From Viola odorata (taxonomy: Eukaryota; Streptophyta; Magnoliopsida; Malpighiales; Violaceae), in contig OY829539.1 of NCBI GenBank assembly GCA_963691705.1, positions 17,224,186-17,288,185 on the forward strand: 64,000 nucleotides of DNA, given 5' to 3'. Numbering within the stretch: position 1 is the first letter of the stretch; each line of letters opens with the position of its first letter. The notes beneath the pieces are model-generated. The model was given only the letters and a program-made list of their open reading frames with translations. It ran no database searches and was not told the DNA's origin. The position numbers and the translations under genes are program-made. Shown piece after piece: positions 21,843 to 32,171 of the stretch.

Positions 21843-24580
21843 GACCTGTGTTGAAAAAGAAGAGAAAACTTTTGAATCTAAAATAGATGAGAGAAATTTT
21901 ATATTTTGAGAACTAAATCTTTATTAAAACCATAGTCACTCAATTTTGGGAAACGATCAAAATTTCATTCAAAGATTTGCTCCAATTTTGAGCGTGGGCA
22001 AAATTCGTTCACTGGGTTTCAAATGAAGAAAGAGGGGAGAGAAATGGTTTGAATTTTGAGTTTGGTTTTCAAAATTCAAAACTTGAATCGGAGCCTAGCT
22101 AAGGAGAATGGAATTGAGAAAAAAAATTGAATCCCCCTTAACAACCACAAAAATGAACAACGTGTTTTGGTGGCGGGTTCAAAACTCTATTATGGGCCAG
22201 CATAATCTAATCAATCAGAAGGGCTTTATTGGAAGAAATTCTGTCCGCTTTGATTTTGAAGGATTGTTGATTGAGTGGAGCAAGCCTAGTCGGTAAGCAA
22301 CTAGTACCGTACACGTGTCAGCTACGATGCAGTTGAATATTGGATGACGTGGTCCACGGTTTTCAAAGGTGGGATGGGATCAGTTAAAGCTACAGCAGCA
22401 CTGCTCAAATACCCACACTGTCTTGGCCACGTGAATACGAATATGATTCCCTCTTCCTGCCCGTGAAAAGAAAAGTTACTCTATAAAATAATATAATAAT
22501 AATAAAGAAGCATAAAAGCGGCAAAGGCTCTTTCATTAATAATTAGTCCTTTCTAATTTTTTTAACTATTTTTTACTATTTGGGTACGTATGTTAAAAAA
22601 ATCAGATAATTCATTATTTGAGACAATTTTATCCCTTATTTTTTTTTGACGTACGTTAATCCTTAATGTACGTTTGAAAAAAAAATACAATTTTTTTTTG
22701 AGTTAAATAGTAAGTCATCCGGTTGACCTCCTTAATATGCGTGTTCAAACAGTAAATGACAGTTAATTATACTGAAAGGGAGTACTTAAATTTTAAATTC
22801 GAATTTTAAAACGTATAAACTAAAAAATGAACTCTTGAAGGAGAGTGATCCACCTGTAAAGATCGAATTAATTCAATCGAGTAGGAATACGAGCTATCGG
22901 ATGGTTTATAAATAAAGATTAATAATTACTTGGCTTTTGGCTCATTGTTTGAGAGAGTGCGGTGGGGTTACATGAAGTACCTGATTTTTTTCTTTTCTAT
23001 TTCACGGAGTTCAGAATCAGATCCACAAACGCATACACATAGGCATTGATGGCTCCTCTATTCACGCTTTCCTATTTGCCATTATCCATATGTCGGTCCA
23101 TTAATGCCGTGCCCAGCGGCTCCATCATTTTCCTCTTCAAAATAAATAAATAAATAAAGAATAAAATAGAATGTCGACCAACACTAAACTATACTATCCT
23201 AAAACTGAGAATAGATTTTCTTTGATAAGGGTTAAAGTTCAAGTTTAAATTTTTTCCATTTTCTTCGGTGATGTGATAGATGAATTAGGCTTTACTTTTT
23301 TAAAATCTAAAGGTTATTATTTTATATTTGAAAAATTAATGTGATTGAAGTGGTAATTTGATAACCATAGAATTTAGGAAAAAATTAGGTGTCAAGCATT
23401 TAACACGTAATTTTAGAGAAATGGAACAAAAACTCTTTTTTTTCCTATTTTGTAAATGGGAATTAACAAGTGCCAAAACTGTTTTTTTTTTCCTAATTCC
23501 ATTTAACTATTTTTTTTAGCAAATCATGGGCACTCAAATGCTTTATCTTTACTCCCTTAGCTAATCACTTATTGTCATTTTTAAGCCAAAAATTATATAT
23601 AATGTAAAATTGTTATAAGGAGAAAATTAGTATAAACTTGACAACATATTTTAAAGTTCAATGGAGAGTTTAATATTTTATTATATTTCAACAGCAATAG
23701 CAACATATTTCTATAGTAATAGTTTTGAAATATAATAAAATATTTAAGTGCATTAGGAAATTTGAAAAAAATTGGGTACCAATTATAGAAATTTTAGACA
23801 ATGATTAATTAAAAATGTATAACTTTAGAGACTATATTAGAGTTGAGTAGGTCTAGAATCTTAAAAAAAATAAAAATAAATACCCCTTACCTAACAAAAT
23901 ATTTGAATTAATTTTGAAAAATTATCTAAGATTGAGTAAGACTCTAATCTTTTTTTATAAAAAAAATAAAGATGAGTAAGACTCAAGTCACCCAAGCATA
24001 AATGACACCTATATTTTATAAATTCACCCAAAAGAAATAAAGAGGATAATATTTATAGATTTTGGGTCATACATAGTTTGGATAATAATTATCTTTAATA
24101 AATACGTTAATATCATATAAAATCTTATAATTTAATATCCATATATATAAGGGAAAAATATTCTAAAGTTTTTGAGTTATAAATATTTTTATATTTTAGT
24201 TTTTAAGGTTTAGATCTTTAAATTTTAATCTCTCATATTTCGAAAGGCATTAAAGTGTAGCTCTTATGGTTAAATTTTCCATTTAAAATTCTAATGGTAT
24301 ATTAAAAAATAATTTTTTAAAATTAAAACAGTATTAAAAAGTAGGTTCCATCTTACCTCCCTTTATAAAAAAACAAAAAGAAAAGAAAAAAGAAGAAAGA
24401 AGAAGTTTCCACATCCTAACCTTTCCTTTCGGATGAGAACAAGTGGGTTTAGAGTTGGGACCTGTAATCTTGTTACATTCGTCACCAATCGGGTGTATAC
24501 ACTTTGCATACACTCTTTGTACACGGAACATATATGATATATGGGCATTACTTAATTATAAAATTCGATTCTATTTTCCA
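21843..24580. other. AT-rich intergenic DNA
   Basis: No supported gene. G-box words (ACACGTGTC at about 22,313 and CCACGTGAA at about 22,427) occur with no matching downstream gene. A small inverted word (ACGTACGTTAA...TTAATGTACGT) is at about 22,650. The rest is A/T tracts. The distance to the dehydrin start is over 2 kb, so assigning the G-boxes to that gene would be speculation. Confidence 0.6.
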
Positions 24581-24591
24581 GGCTATAAATA

Positions 24592-24602
24592 AAGACTCGT
24601 CC
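24592..24602 (+). promoter_or_regulatory. TATA box of the dehydrin gene
   Basis: The sequence GCTATAAATAA is about 85 bp before the ATG. It predicts a transcript start near 24,625 and a 55-60 nt A/G-rich leader, normal for a short plant gene. Confidence 0.75.
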
Positions 24603-24681
24603 CACCCTTAATTTTCCCATCTCAAGCCTTACTAAACGAGAGAAAAGTAAAGAAAGCAAAACACAAAAGCAAAGAGAGAAA

Positions 24682-24978
24682 ATGGCAGGAATCATGAACA
24701 AGATCGGCGACGCTCTTCACATCGGAGGGGACAAATCTGGAGAGCACAAAGAGGGAGAGCACAAGGGAGAGCAGCACAAGACCGGAGAGCACAAGACTGG
24801 AGAACACAAGACCGGAGAGCAAAAGGAAGGTTTTGTAGAGAAGATCAAGGACAAGATCCATGGCGATGGCGGTGAGCACAGCACTGGTGAAAAGGGTGAA
24901 AAGAAGAAGAAAAAGAAGGAGAAGAAGCATGGTGAAGGCCATGATCGTGATGGCAGCAGCAGCAGCGACAGCGATTAA
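24682..24978 (+). CDS. HIRD11-like: KS-type dehydrin (HIRD11-like)
   Basis: This is a 98-residue intrinsically disordered, very hydrophilic, His/Lys-rich protein. The start MAGIMNKIGDALHIGG is that of the plant KS-type dehydrins. A run of five GEHK/GEQK hexapeptide-like repeats follows (residues about 20-48). The single K-segment-like amphipathic stretch is EGFVEKIKDKIHGDG (about 50-64). Then come a polylysine tract (KKKKKKEKKHGEG) and the Ser/Asp S-segment SSSSDSD at the C terminus, a CK2-type phosphorylation motif. The Arabidopsis relative binds metals and protects enzymes under cold and drought. It is the only intact host gene seen, with its own TATA box and transposons on both sides. Length and layout match the family. 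Confidence 0.93.
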   Translation: MAGIMNKIGDALHIGGDKSGEHKEGEHKGEQHKTGEHKTGEHKTGEQKEGFVEKIKDKIHGDGGEHSTGEKGEKKKKKKEKKHGEGHDRDGSSSSDSD

Positions 24979-24987
24979 TTGAATCAG

Positions 24988-25091
24988 GTGAGACTCGAAT
25001 CTAAATCTCTTGATAAAGTTTGCGCAAAATACACACACAATCAATGAGCTACATTTCTAACGGATTTTCCTTTTCATGCTTGTTAAATCAG
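24988..25091 (+). other. Probable 3'-UTR intron of the dehydrin gene
   Basis: Ten bases after the stop is AATCAG/GTGAGAC. A matching acceptor TTAAATCAG/GTGC occurs at 25,091, giving a 104-nt AT-rich intron in the 3' UTR. Both junctions share ATCAGGTG. Alternatively the transcript is unspliced. Candidate poly(A) signals (AATAAG, AATAAATAAG) follow at about 25,240-25,275. Confidence 0.5.
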
Positions 25092-25279
25092 GTGCTATTA
25101 TTGTGGTGGGAGAGAGTTGTCTTATGCACCCAACCAGTATTGCTTTTATGTTTAGTTTTCTTGTGTGAAGTGTGTGGCTTGCCGGGGGTGGATGATGTAT
25201 CATCCATCTATGGGACTCTGAATGTAAAACCAGATCTGGCACTTCAATAAGGAATTATGATCGATTAATAAATAAGATT

Positions 25280-26319
25280 ATTATTAGCTCTCTAAATTCT
25301 AATCCATTGGTAGGGTCAACTGCAATTAATTTCTGATTATTATACTCTTAAAAGAAAAATAATAATATCAGCACTCAGCAGGACTGGGCCCATTAGCTTA
25401 AAAACTCTTACTAAATGTTGTGGGCTCTGGCCTATTAATCAATTATAACCTAACAATACCTGGTACTCTCCTGTCTCTGTTACTTACCAGCTTTATTCCC
25501 CTATAATGCTACTAACAATTAACGTGGCAAGAGATCATTAGGGTCCATCTTCCATTTTGGAGATGGAGGTTTGCATTAAGACCTTGATTGATGTCCGACA
25601 CAGTAAATCCTAGATAAAGTTCATCTAAGGTCATGACGGAAAGGCTTATCTTCATTCAAGGCAAGTGCACAAAATTAAGAACTAAAAATTAAAATGACAT
25701 AAAAATTCCTTTATCCATATGCATACAGGAGCGCGTCAAAACTCACATAATATCCATCTATAAAATAATTTGGCAACTCATTTGAATATTAGAATAAACA
25801 TTTAGTAAGCATAAAAATGTCATTTACCACCGTGATTGTTTATACAAATAGAGACTGCAGATACCAATCTCGTATCCCACGTCTATATGCTTAGTTTTTG
25901 AGTGAGAAATTGGATTCTTATTCAAATCTCGCTAAACTTGAGTTTGAAATCCGTAGGAGTTTGCTTCATCCACATCAATTGTGCAACACACCCTAAAAAA
26001 CAGTCTGTTTGGGTCAAAAAAATTCGAAACAAAAAACTAAAATTTTGTCATCAATCTTCCTCCGGCTGATGAGCCTGCATCACCCTCGGACCAGCTGGAC
26101 CAAAGACCTCTTTCCGAAGTGGAGCAGCATATTCTTGCTCGCTTAGGTTCAAACCTGACGCTAAACTTTTTGACAAAGAGCGAGCGATCGCTCAACTTTT
26201 GACCTCATATTGGAATTGGATCCCAAATCAATTTTCCTTTTTCGAGAGCCGAAAGGACCGAAAGAGGAGGAAGAACAAAATAGGTACCGTTGTGCCCGAC
26301 ATTATATATATATATATAT
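25280..26319. other. Intergenic DNA with one exon-like island
   Basis: Mostly AT-rich with no gene. At about 26,045-26,190 a GC-richer island is open in one frame (contains DEPASPSDQLDQRPLSEVEQ), which looks like a piece of a protein-coding exon, but no family was recognised. A short (TA)n microsatellite at 26,302-26,320 abuts the viral sequence. Confidence 0.45.
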
Positions 26320-26450
26320 AATCATCTTTCTCTCAACTCCCAATGTCTCACTAAACTCTCTCTCTAGTTTCCATTCATAAGTTTCTTAGTTCCTAAGCAC
26401 TAAACAGTAGCCCATATAAAAAAAAAAAAAAAAAAGAGTCAAATTGGTGA

Positions 26451-27260
26451 CTGTTGGTGACTGTATATCTTCAACACCAGCTTTGTTTATCCAGCCATTG
26501 TATTTTTATTGGTAGCGGAGCACAGACGTTTCCTTTGGGCAACCTGACAAAAGACCGAGACAGGCGTGGTAAGGGTATCCACAGGAGTAAAGCCTGCTTT
26601 AGCCACGAACCCGCTAGGGTGAGTCAGTTTTCACAAAGAACTTGTTTAAGTTCTGTTTATCAAAATTTTGTATATGCCTTAATTTATGTTTTACATTATT
26701 TGGGCTTAATCTTTCATAAGAGAACTAAGGCTATAGAATGAGAAACTATTCTTAAAATCTGAAAAATCTTTTAGTTTTACATCATTGCAAATCAAAAGTT
26801 CAAACGAATCGACTACTTAGACCTAGAAATCTCAAAAGAAAGGTACAAAGTATCAACAGAAACAAGTGAAATCTCTTGTAGACTAGATAAAAACTTAGAA
26901 CACAGATTACATAGTTCTAACGCTCATTTAAACGGGATAACAGATCTAGTAATAAGCCTAGGTAATCACCTAGAACTAGAAAAAGACAGTATTAATAAAC
27001 AGGTTAATAGTATAATAGAATCTATATTAGAAAACAGTAGATTTATAAAATTTATAACAGAAAATCTAGATTTTATTAAGAATCAGAACGAATATATAAT
27101 CACAGAGATTAAAAAGATAAAAAATACAGATAAAAAACCAGTAGAAGAATTACAAGAAATCTCAGACCTTACGAAAGCCTTAGGAAGATTAAAATTAGAC
27201 AATAAGAATATAATAACTAGTAAACCAATAAAGTATAACCATTGGTTACCAAGAAAATGA
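26451..27260 (+). other. Viral leader with an ATG-less open frame and predicted intron
   Basis: A frame without any ATG is open from CTG at 26,451 to a splice-donor-like CTAGG/GTGAGT (exon end 26,618). A second ATG-less frame of 161 codons opens directly after a CTTTTAG acceptor (26,775) and ends in TGA at 27,258-27,260. That TGA overlaps the movement-protein ATG (ATGA). The two blocks are in the same phase across the predicted 156-nt intron. The same layout is kept in the other arm. The peptide of the second block is Lys/Glu/Ile-rich and helical. Spliced leader exons and non-AUG starts are known in some caulimovirids; here both are inference. Confidence 0.5.
26510..26521 (+). other. Candidate primer-binding site of the viral leader
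   Basis: TGGTAGCGGAGC differs at two positions from the tRNA-Met complement TGGTATCAGAGC used by caulimovirids. It sits in the leader where the PBS is expected and is the same in the other arm (33,861-33,872). Confidence 0.45.
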
Positions 27261-28552
27261 ATAGCTTCACGCCTTTTAGTGGATCTAGTAGAACAATACA
27301 GGAACCCAGTAGGAGAGAAGAATCTCGAAGAAACGTATCTTCTAGAGAAGAGGTTAATAATTCATTTTTAGGAAGGGTATTTAGTAGAGGATCAGGTAGT
27401 AATAGTTCAGAAACAGTAGTTCAACTAGAGGAAGAAATAGACGTAGAAAGAAACCTAGAAATATATAATAATGAACAATTAGATGCTTTAAATCCTAGGA
27501 CTTTATACAGAGTAGGACCTCTAAATATAAACACAGTACTTATTAGAAGTAATAGAGAAGAAAGTCTAAGGGTAGTAGATACTGCAGAGACTATAAATCT
27601 ATTTACTCCAGAAATGATAAATAAAATTAAGAAAACAGGAAAGATGTTTGCACATGTTGCGTTAGTAGTTATAGGAATAAAAGGATTAGGAAGAAAAGAA
27701 CTAGGAACTAAAGTTTTAGTTTTAATATTAGATAAATCTTGGAAAACAGATGTCAAAAAGGCAACCATAGCAGGGATGGAAGTAGACCTTAGTCAGAATT
27801 GTGCACTTTTTTATTGTGCGCCAGCCATATTAAAAGATATCAGAGATCTAAAGAATCTAAAAATAGGACTATCAACAAAAGGTTATGAAGACTACAAAGG
27901 AAATAACATAGTAATTAGTATAGGAATTCTAGGAAAGGCTAGTAACAGATCAGGAATGAATTATAATGTCAATATAGAAGGAATTGTAGAAAACCTAGCA
28001 AGCCGTGGTATAAGAATGATAGATCCAGTCAAGATAGATCCAGAAGAATTAGCAGGATTAGAATGGCCTCTAAAGGAATTTACAGATAATATTGAAACAA
28101 TATTAGTACCAGAAAAGAGTGTAATATATGAAGATAAAGATGGTAACTTTAGTATGAGATTTAACAACTACACAGAAAAAGAACCCCTTAAAGAAGACGA
28201 TAGTGATCAGGAAGTTAATATGATGAATGAAGAATTAGGAGAACCAATATATGACACAGATGAAGAAAATACAGAACCAATATATGATACAGATGAAGAA
28301 AATACGGAAGAACTAATAGGATATGGTTTATATGAGGAAATAAATGAAGAAATAAACGATATAAAAGAAGAAATAGCTGGTTTTAAAACAAAAGAAGTTC
28401 ACAAAACTTTCGATCAAATAGTAAACAAAAAATTTACAGAGATCAATATACAAGAACAGGTAGATGATATGTTGATAGAATGTATGACAGAATTAGGATT
28501 AGAATACGAAGAAGCTTATAATAAATTAAATGAGGTTTTAATTTACCATTAG
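27257..28552 (+). pseudogene. Viral movement protein region, forward copy
   Basis: The ATG at 27,257 overlaps the preceding stop. Residues 1-70 are a Ser/Arg-rich head. The 30K-type movement-protein core follows at about residues 85-300 (LNPRTLYRVGPLNINTV, HVALVVIGIKGLGRKELG, then NCALFYCAPAILKDIRDL). An acidic region follows with a 14-residue repeat (YDTDEENTEP twice). In this copy the frame stops at 28,550-28,552 because of a one-base length change in a T run, just before the coat-protein segment. The reverse copy keeps that junction open, so the ancestral gene was one polyprotein. It is a cell-to-cell movement factor in relatives. Confidence 0.85.
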
Positions 28553-28614
28553 TTACAGATATAATCAATGGAAAAATAGTAATTAGCGATTTCTATAAAC
28601 CAGAGGTAAGTTAC

Positions 28615-29650
28615 ATGGATCAGGATATAGATCCTAGAGGAATCAAAAGACCAAAACCTGAGTTCGTAACACCTGGAACATCAGGAACAGAAATGTTAGG
28701 TAGAGAACCTTGGACACCTGCAACTGCAGTATATCAAGGGGAATCTAATATTAAAGGCAGAGGGGCTAGAATGCCAATACGAAAACTCTATAGTTCGCAC
28801 ATGCTACTAATAGAACAACAGAGTCCTCAGTTATGGCCAGACGAAATATTAGTATGGGAACAAACTGTAGTCAGAAATTGGGAAACCAATAAAAGAGAAG
28901 ATATAGATATTTTTTCTTATTTAGAAACAACATTAGGACCAACAGCATTAGGAATTTGGCAGAGCAAAAAATTAAAAGATCCAGAAGGAATAAATACCAT
29001 TAAATCATTAGGGGATAACCCTTATAATTTTACAAGCCAGATTAGAATTCTCTTATTAGGAGTAGATCCAGCAAAGGAAAATACGTTTATACAGGATACA
29101 GCGGTAAGAAATTTAGAACAACTTAGTATTACAGATTTTAAATACATCAAAGAATTTAGCTCAGATTTTGCTAGATTATTAGCACAAACTGGTAAAGCCA
29201 TGGATGATGATCTATGTAATAAATATTTCATCAAGCTTCCAGGAGACTTAGGTAGATTAATGCACGAAGAATGGAACAGAGACTGTGGTCATATAATAGA
29301 TTTAGGGATAGGACCAAGAATTACTTATGTGTTTAAAAAATTAGAAGATAAGTGTAAAGATGCTACGATGCAAGAACAGATTAAACGTCAGGCATGGGCA
29401 TTCTGTAAAACAGCTATTTATACTCCACAGGCATATAGATACTATGATAAAAAGAAGAAATTCCTTAGAAAAAGCACGTCTTATAGAAAGGATAAACCTT
29501 GGAAAAATAAAAATAGATATGTTAAAAAACCTAGAGATAGAAATTGCACGTGTTTTATCTGTGGGGATCCACAACATTTAGCAAATAGATGTCCTAACAA
29601 GCATAAAAATATAGATAGAACAAATTTAGTAGAACAATTAGGAGAATACG
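28615..29650 (+). pseudogene. Viral coat protein region, forward copy (3' truncated)
   Basis: The frame resumes at 28,615. The capsid domain includes WPDEILVWEQTVVRNW, LGPTALGIWQSKKLKD and FSSDFARLLAQTGKAM-like blocks. A basic stretch and the CCHC zinc finger follow (CTCFICGDPQHLANRC at about 29,546-29,593). Sequence homologous to the virus ends at 29,650. The open frame continues to 29,754 only through filler and antisense bases of the neighbouring copy, so the last 35 residues are not viral coat protein. Confidence 0.88.
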
Positions 29651-29667
29651 ATCCAAATTGCACGTGT

Positions 29668-32171
29668 TTTTTACTATTTCTTATATCTGGTCCTTTTTCT
29701 AAATGTAGAGTTAACTCTTTTCCTAGCATTGCATATGCTTCATTTTCTATATAAGCTTTTCTTTTTATTTCTGGTTTTAGAAAGTCTAAAGTGGGTTTTC
29801 CACCACGCTTTTCTGCCAACTCCGCTGTTTGTATGTATCTATTTGTGGGAAAAGTATAAACATTTTTACTAACTGTTATGCTATTTTTTGCTATTGTTAT
29901 ACTGCCGTTTAAACTACATATAAAATTTAATCCTAATAAAAAATCATTACTTTTTGTATGTTCGGGTGCTATATTGATCTGTGGAATATCATATTTAACA
30001 CTATAATTCTTTGCAAAATCTATGAACTGTATGCCTAGAGCTTCTACCTGGTGTGTGATTACCATAGTTCGTTGTTCTGCTGTTTTTGTGATCACTCTAT
30101 TTTTTAATTTTTTATGATATTCTTTTGGTATTAAACTGTATCCTACCATACTCTTGGAACTTGCTGTGTCTAAGATAGCATTTAATTTTACATATTTGTT
30201 TGTATCTAACCATAGTCTACATTTAAGAGTTATTAGACTCGCTATACATTTGCTAATGGTGAAGGAAGATTCCTCTTGAACTTGTTCTGTAATAAAACTA
30301 GATTCTACCCTTTTGTCCTTCTCATTTCTATTCTCTAGTTCATTTATCCTATGTTTTAAAAGTTCTATTTCTACATCATGTCTTTTAATTTTCTCCCTAA
30401 GTGTTTCATCTACCACATCCCTGCGATTACTATCTATGGCTTTTCTTGATATATCTGTTTCTATCTGGAATAATTTTCTAATACACATAAAACATATTTC
30501 TTTAAAACAATTATTACATTGGTATCTTCTGTCTATAGCTGGATATAGTCTACAGTTATAACAATTTATATGATTGTTTCCTCTGTTTCTAATCCATTCA
30601 TGTAAGCATTCTACTACTTCTTCATTCTGTTCCCTATTCATGTATGTATATGTAATTTTTGTACTGTTTTCTGGTTCATTTTCTGATACTATACTGTATA
30701 CTGATTCATTATCGGAATCTGTCTTAATATTTTCTATTTCGTATTCTCCTAATTGTTCTACTAAATTTGTTCTATCTATATTTTTATGCTTGTTAGGACA
30801 TCTATTTGCTAAATGTTGTGGATCCCCACAGATAAAACACGTGCAATTTCTATCTCTAGGTTTTTTAACATATCTATTTTTATTTTTCCAAGGTTTATCC
30901 TTTCTATAAGACGTGCTTTTTCTAAGGAATTTCTTCTTTTTATCATAGTATCCATATGCTTGTGGCGTATAAATAGCTGTTTTACAGAATGCCCATGCCT
31001 GACGTTTAATCTGTTCTTGCATCGTAGCATCTTTACACTTATCTTCTAATTTTTTAAACACATAAGTAATTCTTGGTCCTATCCCTAAATCTATTATATG
31101 ACCACAGTCTCTGTTCCATTCTTCGTGCATTAATCTACCTAAGTCTCCTGGAAGCTTGATGAAATATTTATTACATAGATCATCATCCATGGCTTTACCA
31201 GTTTGTGCTAATAATCTAGCAAAATCTGAGCTAAATTCTTTGATGTATTTAAAATCTGTAATACTAAGTTGTTCTAAATTTCTTACCGCTGTATCCTGTA
31301 TAAACGTATTTTCCTTTGCTGGATCTACTCCTAATAAGAGAATTCTAATCTGGCTTGTAAAATTATAAGGGTTATCCCCTAATGATTTAATGGTATTTAT
31401 TCCTTCTGGATCTTTTAATTTTTTGCTCTGCCAAATTCCTAATGCTGTTGGTCCTAATGTTGTTTCTAAATAAGAAAAAATATCTATATCTTCTCTTTTA
31501 TTGGTTTCCCAATTTCTGACTACAGTTTGTTCCCATACTAATATTTCGTCTGGCCATAACTGAGGACTCTGTTGTTCTATTAGTAGCATGTGCGAACTAT
31601 AGAGTTTTCCTATTGGCATTCTAGCCCCTCTGCCTTTAATATTAGATTCCCCTTGATATACTGCAGTTGCAGGTGTCCAAGGTTCTCTACCTAACATTTC
31701 TGTTCCTGATGTTCCAGGTGTGACGAACTCAGGTTTTGGTCTTTTGATTCCTCTAGGATCTATATCCTGATCCATGTAACTTACCTCTGGTTTATAGAAA
31801 TCGCTAATTACTATTTTTCCATTGATTATATCTGTAACTAATGGTAAATTAAAAACCTCATTTAATTTATTATAAGCTTCTTCGTATTCTAATCCTAATT
31901 CTGTCATACATTCTACCAACATATCATCTACCTGTTCTTGTATATTGATCTCTGTAAATTTTTTGTTTACTATTTGATCGAAAGTTTTGTGAACTTCTTC
32001 TGTTTTAAAACCAGCTATTTCTTCTTCTATATCGTTTATTTCTTCATTTATTTCCTCATATAAACCATATCCTATTAGTTCTTCCGTATTTTCTTCATCT
32101 GTATCATATATTGGTTCTGTATTTTCTTCATCTGTGTCATATGTTGGTTCTCCTAATTCGTCATTCATCAT
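29668..32171 (-). pseudogene. Viral CP - zinc finger - protease region, reverse copy
   Basis: One open frame of about 830 codons belongs to the virus. Its parts in order are an acidic linker, capsid domain, CCHC finger (CTCFICGDPQHLANRC), a second Cys/His cluster (CYNCRLYPAIDRRYQCNNC, FKEICFMC), a short coiled coil, and the aspartic protease (LNAILDTASSKSMVGYSLI). It continues to the beginning of the RT linker (KGPDIRNSKK) at the unit edge. The frame formally runs on to 29,481, but that tail is the antisense of the other arm. It is separated from the movement-protein frame by a one-base change near 32,190-32,200. Confidence 0.88.

Larger units (their letters stand above)
26320..29650 (+). repeat. 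Left arm of a 3.3-kb viral inverted repeat
   Basis: This matches the complement of 30,740-34,063 nearly base for base, from the leader through the CP zinc finger. The arm ends at GGAGAATACG, followed by 17 bp of filler that resembles the zinc-finger coding bases, then the edge of the permuted unit. Confidence 0.92.

Noticed and set aside
22108..22296. Short plus-strand ORF near the mariner relic
   Set aside because: No homology, codon bias or promoter; AT-rich flank.
24622..25044. Hydrophobic minus-strand ORF over the dehydrin
   Set aside because: It is the complement of the Lys/Glu/His-rich dehydrin codons, which always read as Leu/Phe; no other support.
29481..29667. C-terminal extension of the viral CP-PR frame
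   Set aside because: Beyond 29,668 it reads the antisense of the forward viral copy, so it is a junction artefact.
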